NCBI RefSeq assembly: GCF_947496995.1
Contig: NZ_CANMFD010000008.1
Span: forward strand, 93,010-157,009
Reading direction: 5' to 3'
From: an uncultured Roseibium sp.
GTDB taxonomy: Bacteria; Pseudomonadota; Alphaproteobacteria; Rhizobiales; Stappiaceae
DNA length: 64,000 bases
Positions 33,205 through 41,813 of this stretch are shown here, one piece after another. The number at the start of each line of letters is the position of its first letter. Within the stretch, counting starts at the first letter, position 1. Position numbers and translations under genes: made by a program. The notes beneath the pieces were generated by a model. The model had not been told where the DNA came from. It searched no databases and saw nothing but the letters and a program-made list of their open reading frames with translations.

Positions 33205-34206
33205 CTACCGCAGGAAACAGGCTGTTTCCCGGCCGTATTCGTCCTGCCGCAGAGCCGGTTTTTCATCAGCGCAACGTGCCTCGCGGATGGGACACCTCGT
33301 GACGAAGGGACAGCCTTTCGGCGGGTCCACCGGGCTGGGAAGATCGCCTTCCAGGAGCACCCGTTTCTTTGCTCTCTCCAGAACCGGATCCGGCAAGGGA
33401 ATCGCCGACAGCAAGGCTTCCGTATACGGGTGACGGGGCGCCCTGAAGAGGATGTCGGCCGGCCCCTGTTCCACGATATGACCGAGATACATCACGATGA
33501 CCCGGTCGGCGATGTGCCGGACCACGGACAGGTCATGCGAGATGAAAAGATACGCAAGCCCCAGATCCCTCTGCAGTTTCATCAGCAGATTCAGGATCTG
33601 CGACTGGATCGATACATCAAGCGCCGAAACCGGCTCGTCGCAGATGATCAGGTCCGGTTCCAGCGCAAGGGCCCGGGCGATGACCACACGCTGACGCTGC
33701 CCCCCGGAGAGCTCGTTCGGGAAACGGTCCTTCTGGCCCGGATTGAGACCGACAAGATCAAGCAGCGTTGCGACACGTTCGTTCTGCTGCGTCTTCGGCA
33801 CCTTGTTGATGGCAAGTGGCTCGGCAATCGACTGGCCGATTGTCCGCTTCGGGTTGAGCGCGGCGACCGGATCCTGAAAGACCACCTGAAGATTGCGCCA
33901 CATGCTGGCACGCTCCTCCGGTCCGAGACCGGCAATATCGCGCCCCCGAAACGAGACCCTGCCCTCGGTGACGGGCGCAAGGCCGAGGATGGCGTTGCCG
34001 GTCGTCGACTTCCCGCATCCGGATTCCCCCACAATCGCTACCGTCTCGCCTTCGTGTACCCGGAAGGAGACACCGTCGACCGCTTTCACCACCTGCTCCT
34101 CGCCGAACAGGCTTTTCCTGCCCGACGGGAAATGAACCTTCAGGGTATCGACCTGAAGAAGGACAGGGCGCGGCGATTGCTCCGGTTCCCGCTGCGCCTC
34201 ACTCAT
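33205..34206 (-). CDS. DppF/OppF-type ABC transporter ATP-binding protein
   Basis: 333 residues from the ATG at 34206, whose ATGA overlaps the stop of the partner ATPase; the frame extending to 34335 is a shadow of that gene. LQVDTLKVHFPSGRKSLF, Walker A GESGCGKST, FQDPVAALNPKRTI, signature LSGGQRQRVVIARAL, and Walker B LIICDEPVSALDVS are present. The OppF extension carries GCPFVTRCPIREARC. It is the last gene of the operon that starts at 44146. Confidence 0.95.
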   Translation of the reverse strand: MSEAQREPEQSPRPVLLQVDTLKVHFPSGRKSLFGEEQVVKAVDGVSFRVHEGETVAIVGESGCGKSTTGNAILGLAPVTEGRVSFRGRDIAGLGPEERASMWRNLQVVFQDPVAALNPKRTIGQSIAEPLAINKVPKTQQNERVATLLDLVGLNPGQKDRFPNELSGGQRQRVVIARALALEPDLIICDEPVSALDVSIQSQILNLLMKLQRDLGLAYLFISHDLSVVRHIADRVIVMYLGHIVEQGPADILFRAPRHPYTEALLSAIPLPDPVLERAKKRVLLEGDLPSPVDPPKGCPFVTRCPIREARCADEKPALRQDEYGRETACFLR

Positions 34207-35192
34207 TGGAGCGTCTCCGTCTTGTCGGAATGCCAGCAGGCGACAAGCCCACCCTGCGCCCCGGTTGCAGCTTCGAGTTCCGGTGAAAGCAGACAGACAT
34301 CGTCGGCAAGCGGACAGCGTGTACGAAACCGGCACCCTTTGGGAAAGGCGCTGATATCGGGAACCGTCCCCTTGATGGAATAGAGCTCTTCCTTGGGTGT
34401 GTCGGTAATCTTGGGAATCGTTGTCAGGAGAAGTTTCGTATAGGGGTGCTGCGGAGCCCTGAACAGCTGGTGCACTTCCGCCTGCTCGACAACCCTGCCG
34501 CCATACATGACGCAGACGCGGTCGGCTATGGACGCCACAACGCCCATGTCGTGGGTAATGATGAGAATCGAGGTGCCCGTCTTGTCGCGCAGGCGGCGCA
34601 TCAGATCGAGTATCTGCGCCTGAACCGTGACGTCGAGAGCCGTCGTCGGCTCATCGGCGATCAACAGGTCCGGCTCGGCGATCAGCGCGGAGGCGATCAT
34701 CACCCGCTGACACATGCCGCCGGACAATTCCCAGGCAAACTGCCGGGCGCGTTTTTCCGGTTCCGGGATACCGACATCGGCAAGCATCTGCACGGCCTTC
34801 GACCAGGCCTCCGCTCGCCCCGCCCGGCCATGCACGAACAGGCTCTCGGCAACCTGTTCGCCGACGCTCAGGAGAGGATTGAGAGACGCAATCGGCTCCT
34901 GGAAAATCATTGAAATGCGCGTCCCGCGAAGACGGCTCATTTCCTGCTCGTCCAGCGGATCGATCCGCTCGCCGTTCAAAAGAATATCGCCTCCGCTCTG
35001 CACGACGCGGCCCGACAGCAGTCCCATGGCGGAAAGCGCCGTCAGGCTCTTGCCGGACCCGCTCTCTCCCACCAGGGCGACGATCTCGCCTTTCCCGATG
35101 TCGATATTCACCCCGTCAACCACCTGGAAGGGACCGACGGAGACTTTCAGCCCGGAGATCCGGAGGGTGGTGTCGGCGCGTGCGTCAGCCAT
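34203..35192 (-). CDS. DppD/OppD-type ABC transporter ATP-binding protein
   Basis: 329 residues. Walker A is GESGSGKS near residues 39-46, with FQEPIASLNPLLSV, the signature LSGGMCQRVMIASAL and Walker B LLIADEPTTALDVT. In the signature Cys replaces the more usual Arg. The C-terminal GCRFRTRCPLADDVC segment is as in OppD. Its start overlaps the end of the gamma-glutamyltransferase gene by 8 bases and its stop overlaps the DppF-like start. Confidence 0.95.
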   Translation of the reverse strand: MADARADTTLRISGLKVSVGPFQVVDGVNIDIGKGEIVALVGESGSGKSLTALSAMGLLSGRVVQSGGDILLNGERIDPLDEQEMSRLRGTRISMIFQEPIASLNPLLSVGEQVAESLFVHGRAGRAEAWSKAVQMLADVGIPEPEKRARQFAWELSGGMCQRVMIASALIAEPDLLIADEPTTALDVTVQAQILDLMRRLRDKTGTSILIITHDMGVVASIADRVCVMYGGRVVEQAEVHQLFRAPQHPYTKLLLTTIPKITDTPKEELYSIKGTVPDISAFPKGCRFRTRCPLADDVCLLSPELEAATGAQGGLVACWHSDKTETLQ

Positions 35193-36738
35193 CGGCCCCT
35201 CCTTCGGCGGCGCCCGTCCAGGGGTTCACGGGATGAACCATGCCAAATCGCTTGCCGGTGACGCGGTCGTTCAACACTGCGGAGGGAATGGCGAAACATA
35301 CCGGATGCAGCGTGTTGCTGGTGATCCGCACCGGATAATGTTCGGCCACGGCCGCCGCGACGTCCGGCTCCGCCGTCCGGTCGATCACGATCGTCGGACC
35401 GCTGCCGTCGAGACGCGGGGCGTGGAAGGCTTCATCCAGGGAGAGTTCGCCATCCACCAGATAGGATATGAGCTGGGCCAGCGCCGGGAATATCTGCCGC
35501 CCGCCGGCCGCACCGATCGCCAGCCAGGGCTTGCCTTCCCGATGCAAGATGGCCGGTGACATGTTGGCAAGCGGTTGCGCCGAGGGGGCAATGGCGTTCG
35601 GCACCCCGTCGCGGGGATCGAACCACATCATGCCGTTGTTCATCAGAATGCCGCTTTGCGGCAGGAGAACCTTCGAGCCGAAGCGGGACAGCAGCGTGTT
35701 GGTGAGAGAAACCATGTTGCCGTCCTTGTCGACCACCGAGACATGACTGGTGCAGTCCTCCCGGCTGCCTGCATGACCCATGGTCTTCAGGCGGTCTTCA
35801 TAGGTCGTTCGAATGGCTCTGGCATAGGCGGATGCCGCTTCCGCACTGTTCACCTTGAGCCGCGGCAGAACATCTTCGAGTTGCCCCAGCGTGTTCAGAA
35901 GACTGGCCCCGCCGCACAGGCCCGGAACGACATGCACGGTCGTTTCCCGGTAGGGCGCTGATCTGGAATGCGACCAGCGCGGCCGGTAGCCGGCAAGGTC
36001 CTGCGCGTCGATGACCGACCCGCCCGCCTGAAGGTCCTCGACAAGACTTCTGGCGATGTCGCCTTCGTAGAAGTCCCTGGCACCTGCCTCCGCGAGGCGG
36101 CGAAGCATCTTGGCCTTGGTAGGCATCGGCAGAAAGGCTTCCGCCTCACCCAGCCCGACCTTGCGTGGTTTGCCGTTGTCCAGGAACAGGTCCGCCGTTG
36201 CGGGAAACCGGGATAGGCCCGACAGATCGATGGCAAGGCACAAGCTGGTGAACCAGTCGACGATCATGCCGCGTTCGGCGAACTCGATGGCAGGCGCAAG
36301 CGCCTCGGCCCAGCTGATTGTCCCGTATTTCTCCAGCGCTTCGGCAAAGCCCGCGATTGCCCCGGGCACGCAGATGGACGAATAGCCGATTATATTCCGG
36401 TCGTCCTCCACAGCGGGCCAGTCAAACCAGTCGCCATCAAGCCCGCCGCTCAGCGGATACTGGTCGCGGGTCATGTTGCGGCTGGCGCGGACATTGAAAT
36501 CCAGCGTATCGACTGCCTGTCCCTGCCCGTCAGCCCACAGAAGCAGGCCGCCGCCGCCGACGCCGCTCAACCAGGGTTCCACCACCGAAAGCACGAGCGC
36601 CGTGACAACGGCTGCATCCATGGCATTGCCGCCGGCATCCAGGATGGCGGCACCGGCTTGCGCCGCTTCGAACTGCTGGGCGGCAACGATGCCTTTTGTC
36701 GAGACAAGCTGGTGCTTGTGAATATTCCAGGTCTGCAT
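35185..36738 (-). CDS. Gamma-glutamyltransferase-family protein (Ntn hydrolase)
   Basis: 517 residues. FEAAQAGAAILDAGGNAMDA is the large-subunit N-terminus, followed by VEPWLSGVGGGGLLLWADGQ. EDCTSHVSVVDKDGNMVSLT supplies the Thr nucleophile at the processing junction, then NNGMMWFDPRDGVPNAI and AIGAAGGRQIFPALAQLISY. There is no signal peptide, so it is cytoplasmic. It lies inside a dipeptide-type ABC operon and overlaps the deacetylase gene by one base. It is clearly different in sequence from the paralogue at 11862, so the two systems are not a recent duplication. Confidence 0.93.
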   Translation of the reverse strand: MQTWNIHKHQLVSTKGIVAAQQFEAAQAGAAILDAGGNAMDAAVVTALVLSVVEPWLSGVGGGGLLLWADGQGQAVDTLDFNVRASRNMTRDQYPLSGGLDGDWFDWPAVEDDRNIIGYSSICVPGAIAGFAEALEKYGTISWAEALAPAIEFAERGMIVDWFTSLCLAIDLSGLSRFPATADLFLDNGKPRKVGLGEAEAFLPMPTKAKMLRRLAEAGARDFYEGDIARSLVEDLQAGGSVIDAQDLAGYRPRWSHSRSAPYRETTVHVVPGLCGGASLLNTLGQLEDVLPRLKVNSAEAASAYARAIRTTYEDRLKTMGHAGSREDCTSHVSVVDKDGNMVSLTNTLLSRFGSKVLLPQSGILMNNGMMWFDPRDGVPNAIAPSAQPLANMSPAILHREGKPWLAIGAAGGRQIFPALAQLISYLVDGELSLDEAFHAPRLDGSGPTIVIDRTAEPDVAAAVAEHYPVRITSNTLHPVCFAIPSAVLNDRVTGKRFGMVHPVNPWTGAAEGGADG

Positions 36739-37631
36739 CAGGCGCCTTTCCAGGCCGGATGGTTGAAGAGGGTCTCCGGTATCTCCGGCGAAACGGCATC
36801 CCGACCGGGCGTCACCGCTTCATAATGCGCCGCGACCTCGCCTACGGTCGCGACCCAGATTCCGCTGTCCGACAGAACACTTTCGAGAAGCTTTTCCAGC
36901 ATCTGCGTGCGCGCACCGCGCCCGGAGATCCAGTCGTGCACGGTGAGCATGAACAGCGTACCGAACGTGCGACTGGCGGTCAGTTCCTCCTGCCAGGCAG
37001 AAAGCACTGCATCTGTCCCGACCGGCGGCCAGCTGTCCATGCCCGGCCCGCCGAGGAACTTGAAGAAGATGGCATCATCCGTCGCCCAGTTGACCGGCAC
37101 CTCGGTAAGCCCGTCCACGCAATAGGGCGTCTCGAAACCCATGAGCGAACTGTCGTAGAAGCCGTGGCGCTTGACCTCGGCCACCATATGCGGGGTCATC
37201 TCCCAGGCAGGCGACCGGAACCCGGCCGGCTTTTTTCCGATCTGTTTTTCGAACAGCGCGATGGAAGCCTCGAGCATGCGCGAGAATTCCGCATCGCTGA
37301 CCTGTTGAACGAGTTCGTGGAAATATCCGTGCAGCCCAACCTCGTGACCGGCCTCCAGCAATTCCGGCAGCATCCAGGGATGCGCCTCGGCAACCGCACC
37401 CGGCACGAAGAAACTTCCCTTGACGCCGACGGACTCCAGCAGCCGGGCAAGCCGTGCGAGCCCGACCCGCGGGCCGAAGTGGCGCTGTTCGAGGTGGGAC
37501 AGCAGGGCCGGCGGATCGTTGCGGTTGTTCCACATCCAGGGCGAATGGGCATCCACATCGACACTGAAGCAGAATGCGGAGGTCTTTCCCTCCGGCCAGG
37601 GATACGGGGCTGCGGGTTTCAGGCTGCTCAT
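36738..37631 (-). CDS. Polysaccharide-deacetylase-family (NodB-like) amidohydrolase
   Basis: 297 residues with SVDVDAHSPWMW near residue 23, whose paired acids fit motif 1 (Asp for catalysis and metal). EVGLHGYFHELVQQV gives the metal-binding His pair of motif 2. AGFRSPAWEMTPHMV is motif 3 (RxPxW) and FMLTVHDWISGRG provides the late His. No signal peptide is present. Cytoplasmic members next to transporters are often imide or amide hydrolases (PuuE-like allantoinase, cyclic imidase) rather than glycan deacetylases. In this gamma-glutamyltransferase operon, hydrolysis of a cyclic imide or N-acyl compound is plausible but unproven. Confidence 0.88.
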   Translation of the reverse strand: MSSLKPAAPYPWPEGKTSAFCFSVDVDAHSPWMWNNRNDPPALLSHLEQRHFGPRVGLARLARLLESVGVKGSFFVPGAVAEAHPWMLPELLEAGHEVGLHGYFHELVQQVSDAEFSRMLEASIALFEKQIGKKPAGFRSPAWEMTPHMVAEVKRHGFYDSSLMGFETPYCVDGLTEVPVNWATDDAIFFKFLGGPGMDSWPPVGTDAVLSAWQEELTASRTFGTLFMLTVHDWISGRGARTQMLEKLLESVLSDSGIWVATVGEVAAHYEAVTPGRDAVSPEIPETLFNHPAWKGA

Positions 37632-38416
37632 AGCGGTGTCTTCTTGTCCTGGAATACGTCAAGGGTGCCGGCTGAATTGCCACCGTCGACGGAGAGGGTC
37701 GTACCGGTCACATAGGAGGCTTCCCGTGAAGACAGATAAAGAACCGCCGGCCCGATATCGTCCATGCTGGTCGGCCGTCCGAGAGGAATGCCCCTGATTG
37801 CCCGGGTCACATGTTCCTCCGAAAGGGCGCTGACGCTGCTGCCGGCGGCAAATCCCGGTTCGAGGGCATTCACACGGATGCCGAACTCGGCAAGCTCGAC
37901 CGCAAATCCCTTGGTCAGCCGGTCGAGCGCCGTCTTCGAAACGCAATAGGGCACGACGGTCCGGCGCATCTTGCGGGCAGCGCCGGAAGAAATATTGACG
38001 AAACTCCCGGTCTTGCCCGCCTTGATCATCTGCAGGGCAAAGCCGCGCGAAAGATGAAACGGTGCCCGCAGGTTGACATCCATGAGCCGGTCCCAGTCGC
38101 TGGTGTCTATGTCGAGCAGAAAGCCGCTCGGATAGATGCCCGCATTGTTGATCAGGATGTCGGGAGCACCCCAGGCATCGCCGACCGCCTTGATGAGATT
38201 GTCCATGTCCTCGGTCGACGTCAGGTCGCAGGCCCGGGCGAAACTTCCCTCGGTGCCGAGTTCCGTGACCAGGTCTTCCAGCGCGGCCTGGTCCATGTCC
38301 GTAACGCAGACCTTCGCGCCGACTGCTGCGAATGCCTTGGCGATCCCGCGGCCGAACAGGCCGAGCGCACCGGTGACGACAACACCTTGTCCCTGAAACT
38401 GAGTACCGAATTCCAT
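37628..38416 (-). CDS. Short-chain dehydrogenase/reductase
   Basis: 262 residues. The cofactor motif is TGALGLFGRGIAKAF (the TGxxxGxG pattern with Phe at the sixth position), acidic residue AKVCVTDMD suggests NAD preference, and INNAGIYPSG is the NNAG motif. The catalytic SerXn-Tyr-Lys is in VNISSGAARKMR and VPYCVSK. It overlaps the deacetylase gene by ATGA and follows the DppC-like gene by 6 bases. It oxidises or reduces a carbonyl or alcohol in the same catabolic route; substrate unknown. Confidence 0.93.
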   Translation of the reverse strand: MEFGTQFQGQGVVVTGALGLFGRGIAKAFAAVGAKVCVTDMDQAALEDLVTELGTEGSFARACDLTSTEDMDNLIKAVGDAWGAPDILINNAGIYPSGFLLDIDTSDWDRLMDVNLRAPFHLSRGFALQMIKAGKTGSFVNISSGAARKMRRTVVPYCVSKTALDRLTKGFAVELAEFGIRVNALEPGFAAGSSVSALSEEHVTRAIRGIPLGRPTSMDDIGPAVLYLSSREASYVTGTTLSVDGGNSAGTLDVFQDKKTPL

Positions 38417-38422
38417 GATGAA

Positions 38423-39289
38423 CTACCGTGACTTGGGATTGAGATAGTCGCTGAGACGGTCACCGATGAGATTGACCGACAGCACGAGAAGAAAGAGACA
38501 GATTCCTGGGAAAGTGGCGATCCACCAGGCGTTGGAGACATAGTTGCGCCCGACGCTCAGCATTGCCCCCCAGCTTGCGGTGGGCGGCTGGACACCCAGC
38601 CCGAGGAAGGACAGACCCGCCTCGAAGAGAACCATCAGGCCGAATTCCAGCGTGGCGACCACGGAGAGAGCGGCGATAATGTTCGGGAAGATATGCAGGG
38701 CGAGAATGCGGACCCAGCCGGCCCCCATGGCCGTCGATAGGCGGACATAAGGCATGTTCGCCACCGACAGGGTCTGACCGTAGGCAACACGCGCATAGCG
38801 TGGCCAGCGGGTCAGGGCCAGCACCAGGATGACGTTGATGAAGCCCGGCCCGAGGACCGCAACCGTAATGATCGCCAGCAGGATTGCCGGGATGGACAGG
38901 AAGATATCCACGATCCGCATGATCACCGTCTCGACCCAGCCGCGCTTGTAACCAGCCGCCATCCCGAGCACCGTTCCGACCACTCCCGACAGCAGAACGG
39001 ACAGGAAGGCGACCGACAGTGAGACGCGCGCGCCATACATCAGCCGGGAGAGCAGATCCCGACCGAGTTCGTCCGAACCGAGCACGAACAATGTTCCCCG
39101 GGCAAGCGTTCCCGGTGGCTTCAGGCGCCCCATCAGGTTCTGCGTGTTCGGATCGACAGGCGCCAGCAGGGGCGCCAGCGCGGCGACCAGCACCATGAAC
39201 GCGACGATCATCACAAAGACGCCGACAGGTATCCCCTTGCCGTCTGCGGGAAAGAAGACCGTGCGCAGGCTTTTGAGAGCTCCCGTCAT
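38423..39289 (-). CDS. DppC/OppC-type ABC transporter permease
   Basis: 288 residues. The first helix is VFVMIVAFMVLVAALAPLLA, then PVDPNTQNLM and the DppC motif VLGSDELGRDLLSRLMYGAR. The ATPase-contact loop is RLSTAMGAGWVRILALHIFP and the end is NLIGDRLSDYLNPKSR. It overlaps the DppB-like gene by ATGA. It builds the inner-membrane channel with the 39286-40215 product for the 34203/33205 ATPases. Confidence 0.94.
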   Translation of the reverse strand: MTGALKSLRTVFFPADGKGIPVGVFVMIVAFMVLVAALAPLLAPVDPNTQNLMGRLKPPGTLARGTLFVLGSDELGRDLLSRLMYGARVSLSVAFLSVLLSGVVGTVLGMAAGYKRGWVETVIMRIVDIFLSIPAILLAIITVAVLGPGFINVILVLALTRWPRYARVAYGQTLSVANMPYVRLSTAMGAGWVRILALHIFPNIIAALSVVATLEFGLMVLFEAGLSFLGLGVQPPTASWGAMLSVGRNYVSNAWWIATFPGICLFLLVLSVNLIGDRLSDYLNPKSR

Positions 39290-40215
39290 CGGCCGGTTCC
39301 GTCCAGGCGGATTCTGGGATCGACGAAACTGTAGAGAATGTCGGCGAGAAAATTCATGGCGATCGTCACAAGTGCGCCGAGCAGGACGACGCCCTGAACG
39401 ACAACGAAATCACGTGAAACCACCGACTGGACCGTCAGCAGACCCAGCCCGGGCCAGGCAAACACCGTTTCCACGATCACCGCTCCGGCCAGAAGCTGGG
39501 AGATTTCCAGCGCGGTGATCGAGATGACCGGAATGGCCGAGTTACGAAGCAGATGCCGGATCACCAGCCTGCGGGTCTTCACGCCCCGCGCCCGTGCGGA
39601 ACGGATGTAGTCCTTCGACAGTTCGTCCAGCACCGAACTGCGCATGATGCGGGCATAGGTCGCCATGGACAGAAGGCCCAGCGCAATGGACGGCATGATG
39701 AGATGGGCGAACGAGCCCGAACCCGACGGCGGCAGCCAGCCGAGCGAGACGCCGAAGAGGAGGATCATGAGAATGCCGCTCCAGAAGGTCGGCATGCTTT
39801 GTGCCGCCAGAACAATTCCCATAAGCCCGTTGGTCCAGAATTTCTTCTGCGCGAGCGCCAGCAAAAGCCCGAGAGGCACACCGATGACCACAGCGACCAG
39901 CAAGGCACCGGCGGCGAGTTCCAGTGTGTAGGGAAGCCGCGACGCAATGATCGTGGTGACCGGAACATTCTGAATGAAGGATTTTCCGAAATCCAGACTC
40001 AGCGTATCCCGGAAAAAGTCCACATACTGAATGAACAGCGGCCGATCGAGGCCCAGCGCATGGCGCATGGCCTCGATATCCTCCTGCGTCGCCGTTTCCG
40101 GCACGAGCAGGTATGTCGGATCTCCGGTCAGACGCTGGATGAAGAACACCAGCGTCATGACACCGAAGAGCGCGACGAGCGACTGGCCGATGCGGCGCAG
40201 GAGGAAGCTTGTCAT
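39286..40215 (-). CDS. DppB/OppB-type ABC transporter permease
   Basis: 309 residues beginning TSFLLRRIGQSLVALFGVMT, then VFFIQRLTGDPTYLLVPETA and HALGLDRPLFIQYVDFFRDT, the DppB periplasmic region. RSARARGVKTRRLVIRHLLR is the cytoplasmic docking loop. FAWPGLGLLTVQSVVSRDF and a closing DILYSFVDPRIRLDG complete the family pattern. It is 10 bases after the second binding-protein gene. Confidence 0.94.
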   Translation of the reverse strand: MTSFLLRRIGQSLVALFGVMTLVFFIQRLTGDPTYLLVPETATQEDIEAMRHALGLDRPLFIQYVDFFRDTLSLDFGKSFIQNVPVTTIIASRLPYTLELAAGALLVAVVIGVPLGLLLALAQKKFWTNGLMGIVLAAQSMPTFWSGILMILLFGVSLGWLPPSGSGSFAHLIMPSIALGLLSMATYARIMRSSVLDELSKDYIRSARARGVKTRRLVIRHLLRNSAIPVISITALEISQLLAGAVIVETVFAWPGLGLLTVQSVVSRDFVVVQGVVLLGALVTIAMNFLADILYSFVDPRIRLDGTGR

Positions 40216-40225
40216 TGCGTCTTGC

Positions 40226-41728
40226 TCAGTTCTGCCAGCTCATCCGGTTGAGGAAGAGGCTTTCGTTCGCGGTCGGCTGCCAGACGAGCGCATCATTGGC
40301 GCCGTAGAGAGCAGCCGCCTGATAGAGTGGCAGAATATAGGTGTTGTCCGCCACGATCTTCTGAACCTTGGAATAGGCGTCCAGACGGGCAGCCTCGTCG
40401 AGTGTCGCCCGGCCGGTCTCCAGCAGTGTGTCCAGCGCTGGGTCGTTTACGCGCGACCAGTTGGAGGACGAATGCAGGAGCGGATACTGAACCCCGTCGA
40501 CATCCTGGCAGGCGCAGGACCACCTGCCGAAGCTGAGCTGAGGGCGCGCGGACTGTTCCGGGTTCTGGGCGGCTTTCAGATAGGTTGCCATGTCGGTCAT
40601 GGAAATTTCGACGTCGAACCCGGCTTCGTTCAGCATCTGCTGGATGGCCTGGACGATACGCTGGTCATAGACCGGCGAGGTCGCGAATTTCATCGGCACC
40701 TTGGCCGCTTCGCCTTTTTCCTCAACGATCGCCCTGGCTTTTTCAAGGTCGTAGGGAACGGGTTCGACCCCCTCCACGAAACCGAAATGCGCGGAGGTTG
40801 CCATCTGGCTGGCGACGCTCTCGCCACCCTGCAGAATGCCTTCGACAATGCCTTCCCGGTCAATTGCCATTGCGGCGGCCAGGCGGATTTCCGGATCGTC
40901 GAGCGGCGGAACCAGAGTGTTCATGCCCATGAAGCCGACACGTTCGGTGGGCGCGGACAGCACCTTGACGCCGTCGGCTCCCTCGAACTGCATGGCCAGG
41001 TCGCTGTTGAGCGATACCACCAGGTCGGCTGTTCCTGCGCGCAGGTTCGCAACGCGGGTGGACGCATCCGGCACGGCCTTGAAGACGACGGTTTCAAAAG
41101 GCCCCTTGTCGCCCCAGTAGTTGTCGTTCTTGCTCAGGGTGACCTGAACGCCGCGGTCCCACCCGTCGAACTTGTAGGGACCCGAACCAACCGGAGCCTC
41201 GTTAAAGCCTTCCTTGCCGAGCTTGCCGGCAACATGCTCCGGCACGATGGACAGTTTCACGAGCTGGGCAAGCAGCGCCGGATAAGGCTCCTTCGTGGTC
41301 AGGACGACCGTGTTGTCGTCCACCTTTTTCGCGTCGACGATGGAATTGAACTGACCGAGCTGCGGACTGGAGAAGTCCGGATCGGTGATCCGCTTGACCG
41401 AATAGACGACGTCGTCAGCCGTCAGCGGTTCGCCGTCGTGAAACGTGATCCCGTCGCGGATGTCCAGTTGCAGCTCGGTATCGGAGATCTGTTCCCAGCT
41501 CTCGGCAACCTGCGGCACGATCTCGCCGTCATTGTTGCGGGTGACGAGATTGTCGAAGATGTTGCGATAGACGTAGTAGCTGTCAGGATTCCACTGCATG
41601 TGGGGATCAAGTGTCGCCGGCTCGTTCACCAGATCGACCACCAGTTCGTCCTTGGCAAGCGCCGCAGAAGCCGTGGTCAGCATCACCGAGACGACAGCGG
41701 CCGCCCTGAGTAATTTCGAAAAAGACAT
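40226..41728 (-). CDS. Dipeptide-type ABC transporter substrate-binding protein (tandem paralogue B)
   Basis: 500 residues from the ATG at 41728. The signal peptide SKLLRAAAVVSVMLTTASAALA is followed by DELVVDLVNEPATLDPHMQW, FHDGEPLTADDVVYSVKRIT and VGSGPYKFDGWDRGVQVTLS, the SBP_bac_5 pattern. It is strongly similar along its whole length to the protein encoded just upstream at 41814-43328 (for example NPDSYYVYRNIFDN and SFGRWSCACQDVDG versus TFSRWSCACQDPDG). Periplasmic. Both probably feed the same permease pair with different ligand preferences. Confidence 0.95.
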   Translation of the reverse strand: MSFSKLLRAAAVVSVMLTTASAALAKDELVVDLVNEPATLDPHMQWNPDSYYVYRNIFDNLVTRNNDGEIVPQVAESWEQISDTELQLDIRDGITFHDGEPLTADDVVYSVKRITDPDFSSPQLGQFNSIVDAKKVDDNTVVLTTKEPYPALLAQLVKLSIVPEHVAGKLGKEGFNEAPVGSGPYKFDGWDRGVQVTLSKNDNYWGDKGPFETVVFKAVPDASTRVANLRAGTADLVVSLNSDLAMQFEGADGVKVLSAPTERVGFMGMNTLVPPLDDPEIRLAAAMAIDREGIVEGILQGGESVASQMATSAHFGFVEGVEPVPYDLEKARAIVEEKGEAAKVPMKFATSPVYDQRIVQAIQQMLNEAGFDVEISMTDMATYLKAAQNPEQSARPQLSFGRWSCACQDVDGVQYPLLHSSSNWSRVNDPALDTLLETGRATLDEAARLDAYSKVQKIVADNTYILPLYQAAALYGANDALVWQPTANESLFLNRMSWQN

Positions 41729-41783
41729 TTGCAGTCTCCATGCGTGAGGTCCGGCGCACGGGGCGCGCGGCAAAAGGGGGAGC

Positions 41784-41805
41784 GGCCGGCGTGAAGTCGC
41801 CGGCC
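41784..41805 (-). promoter_or_regulatory. Intercistronic hairpin between the tandem binding-protein genes
   Basis: GGCCGGCG (41784-41791) and CGCCGGCC (41798-41805) form a perfect 8-bp stem with a 6-base loop, 9 bases past the stop of the first binding-protein gene. There is no T tract on the minus strand, so it is more likely an mRNA-stability element than a terminator. Confidence 0.6.
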
Positions 41806-41813
41806 TTCGGGGA

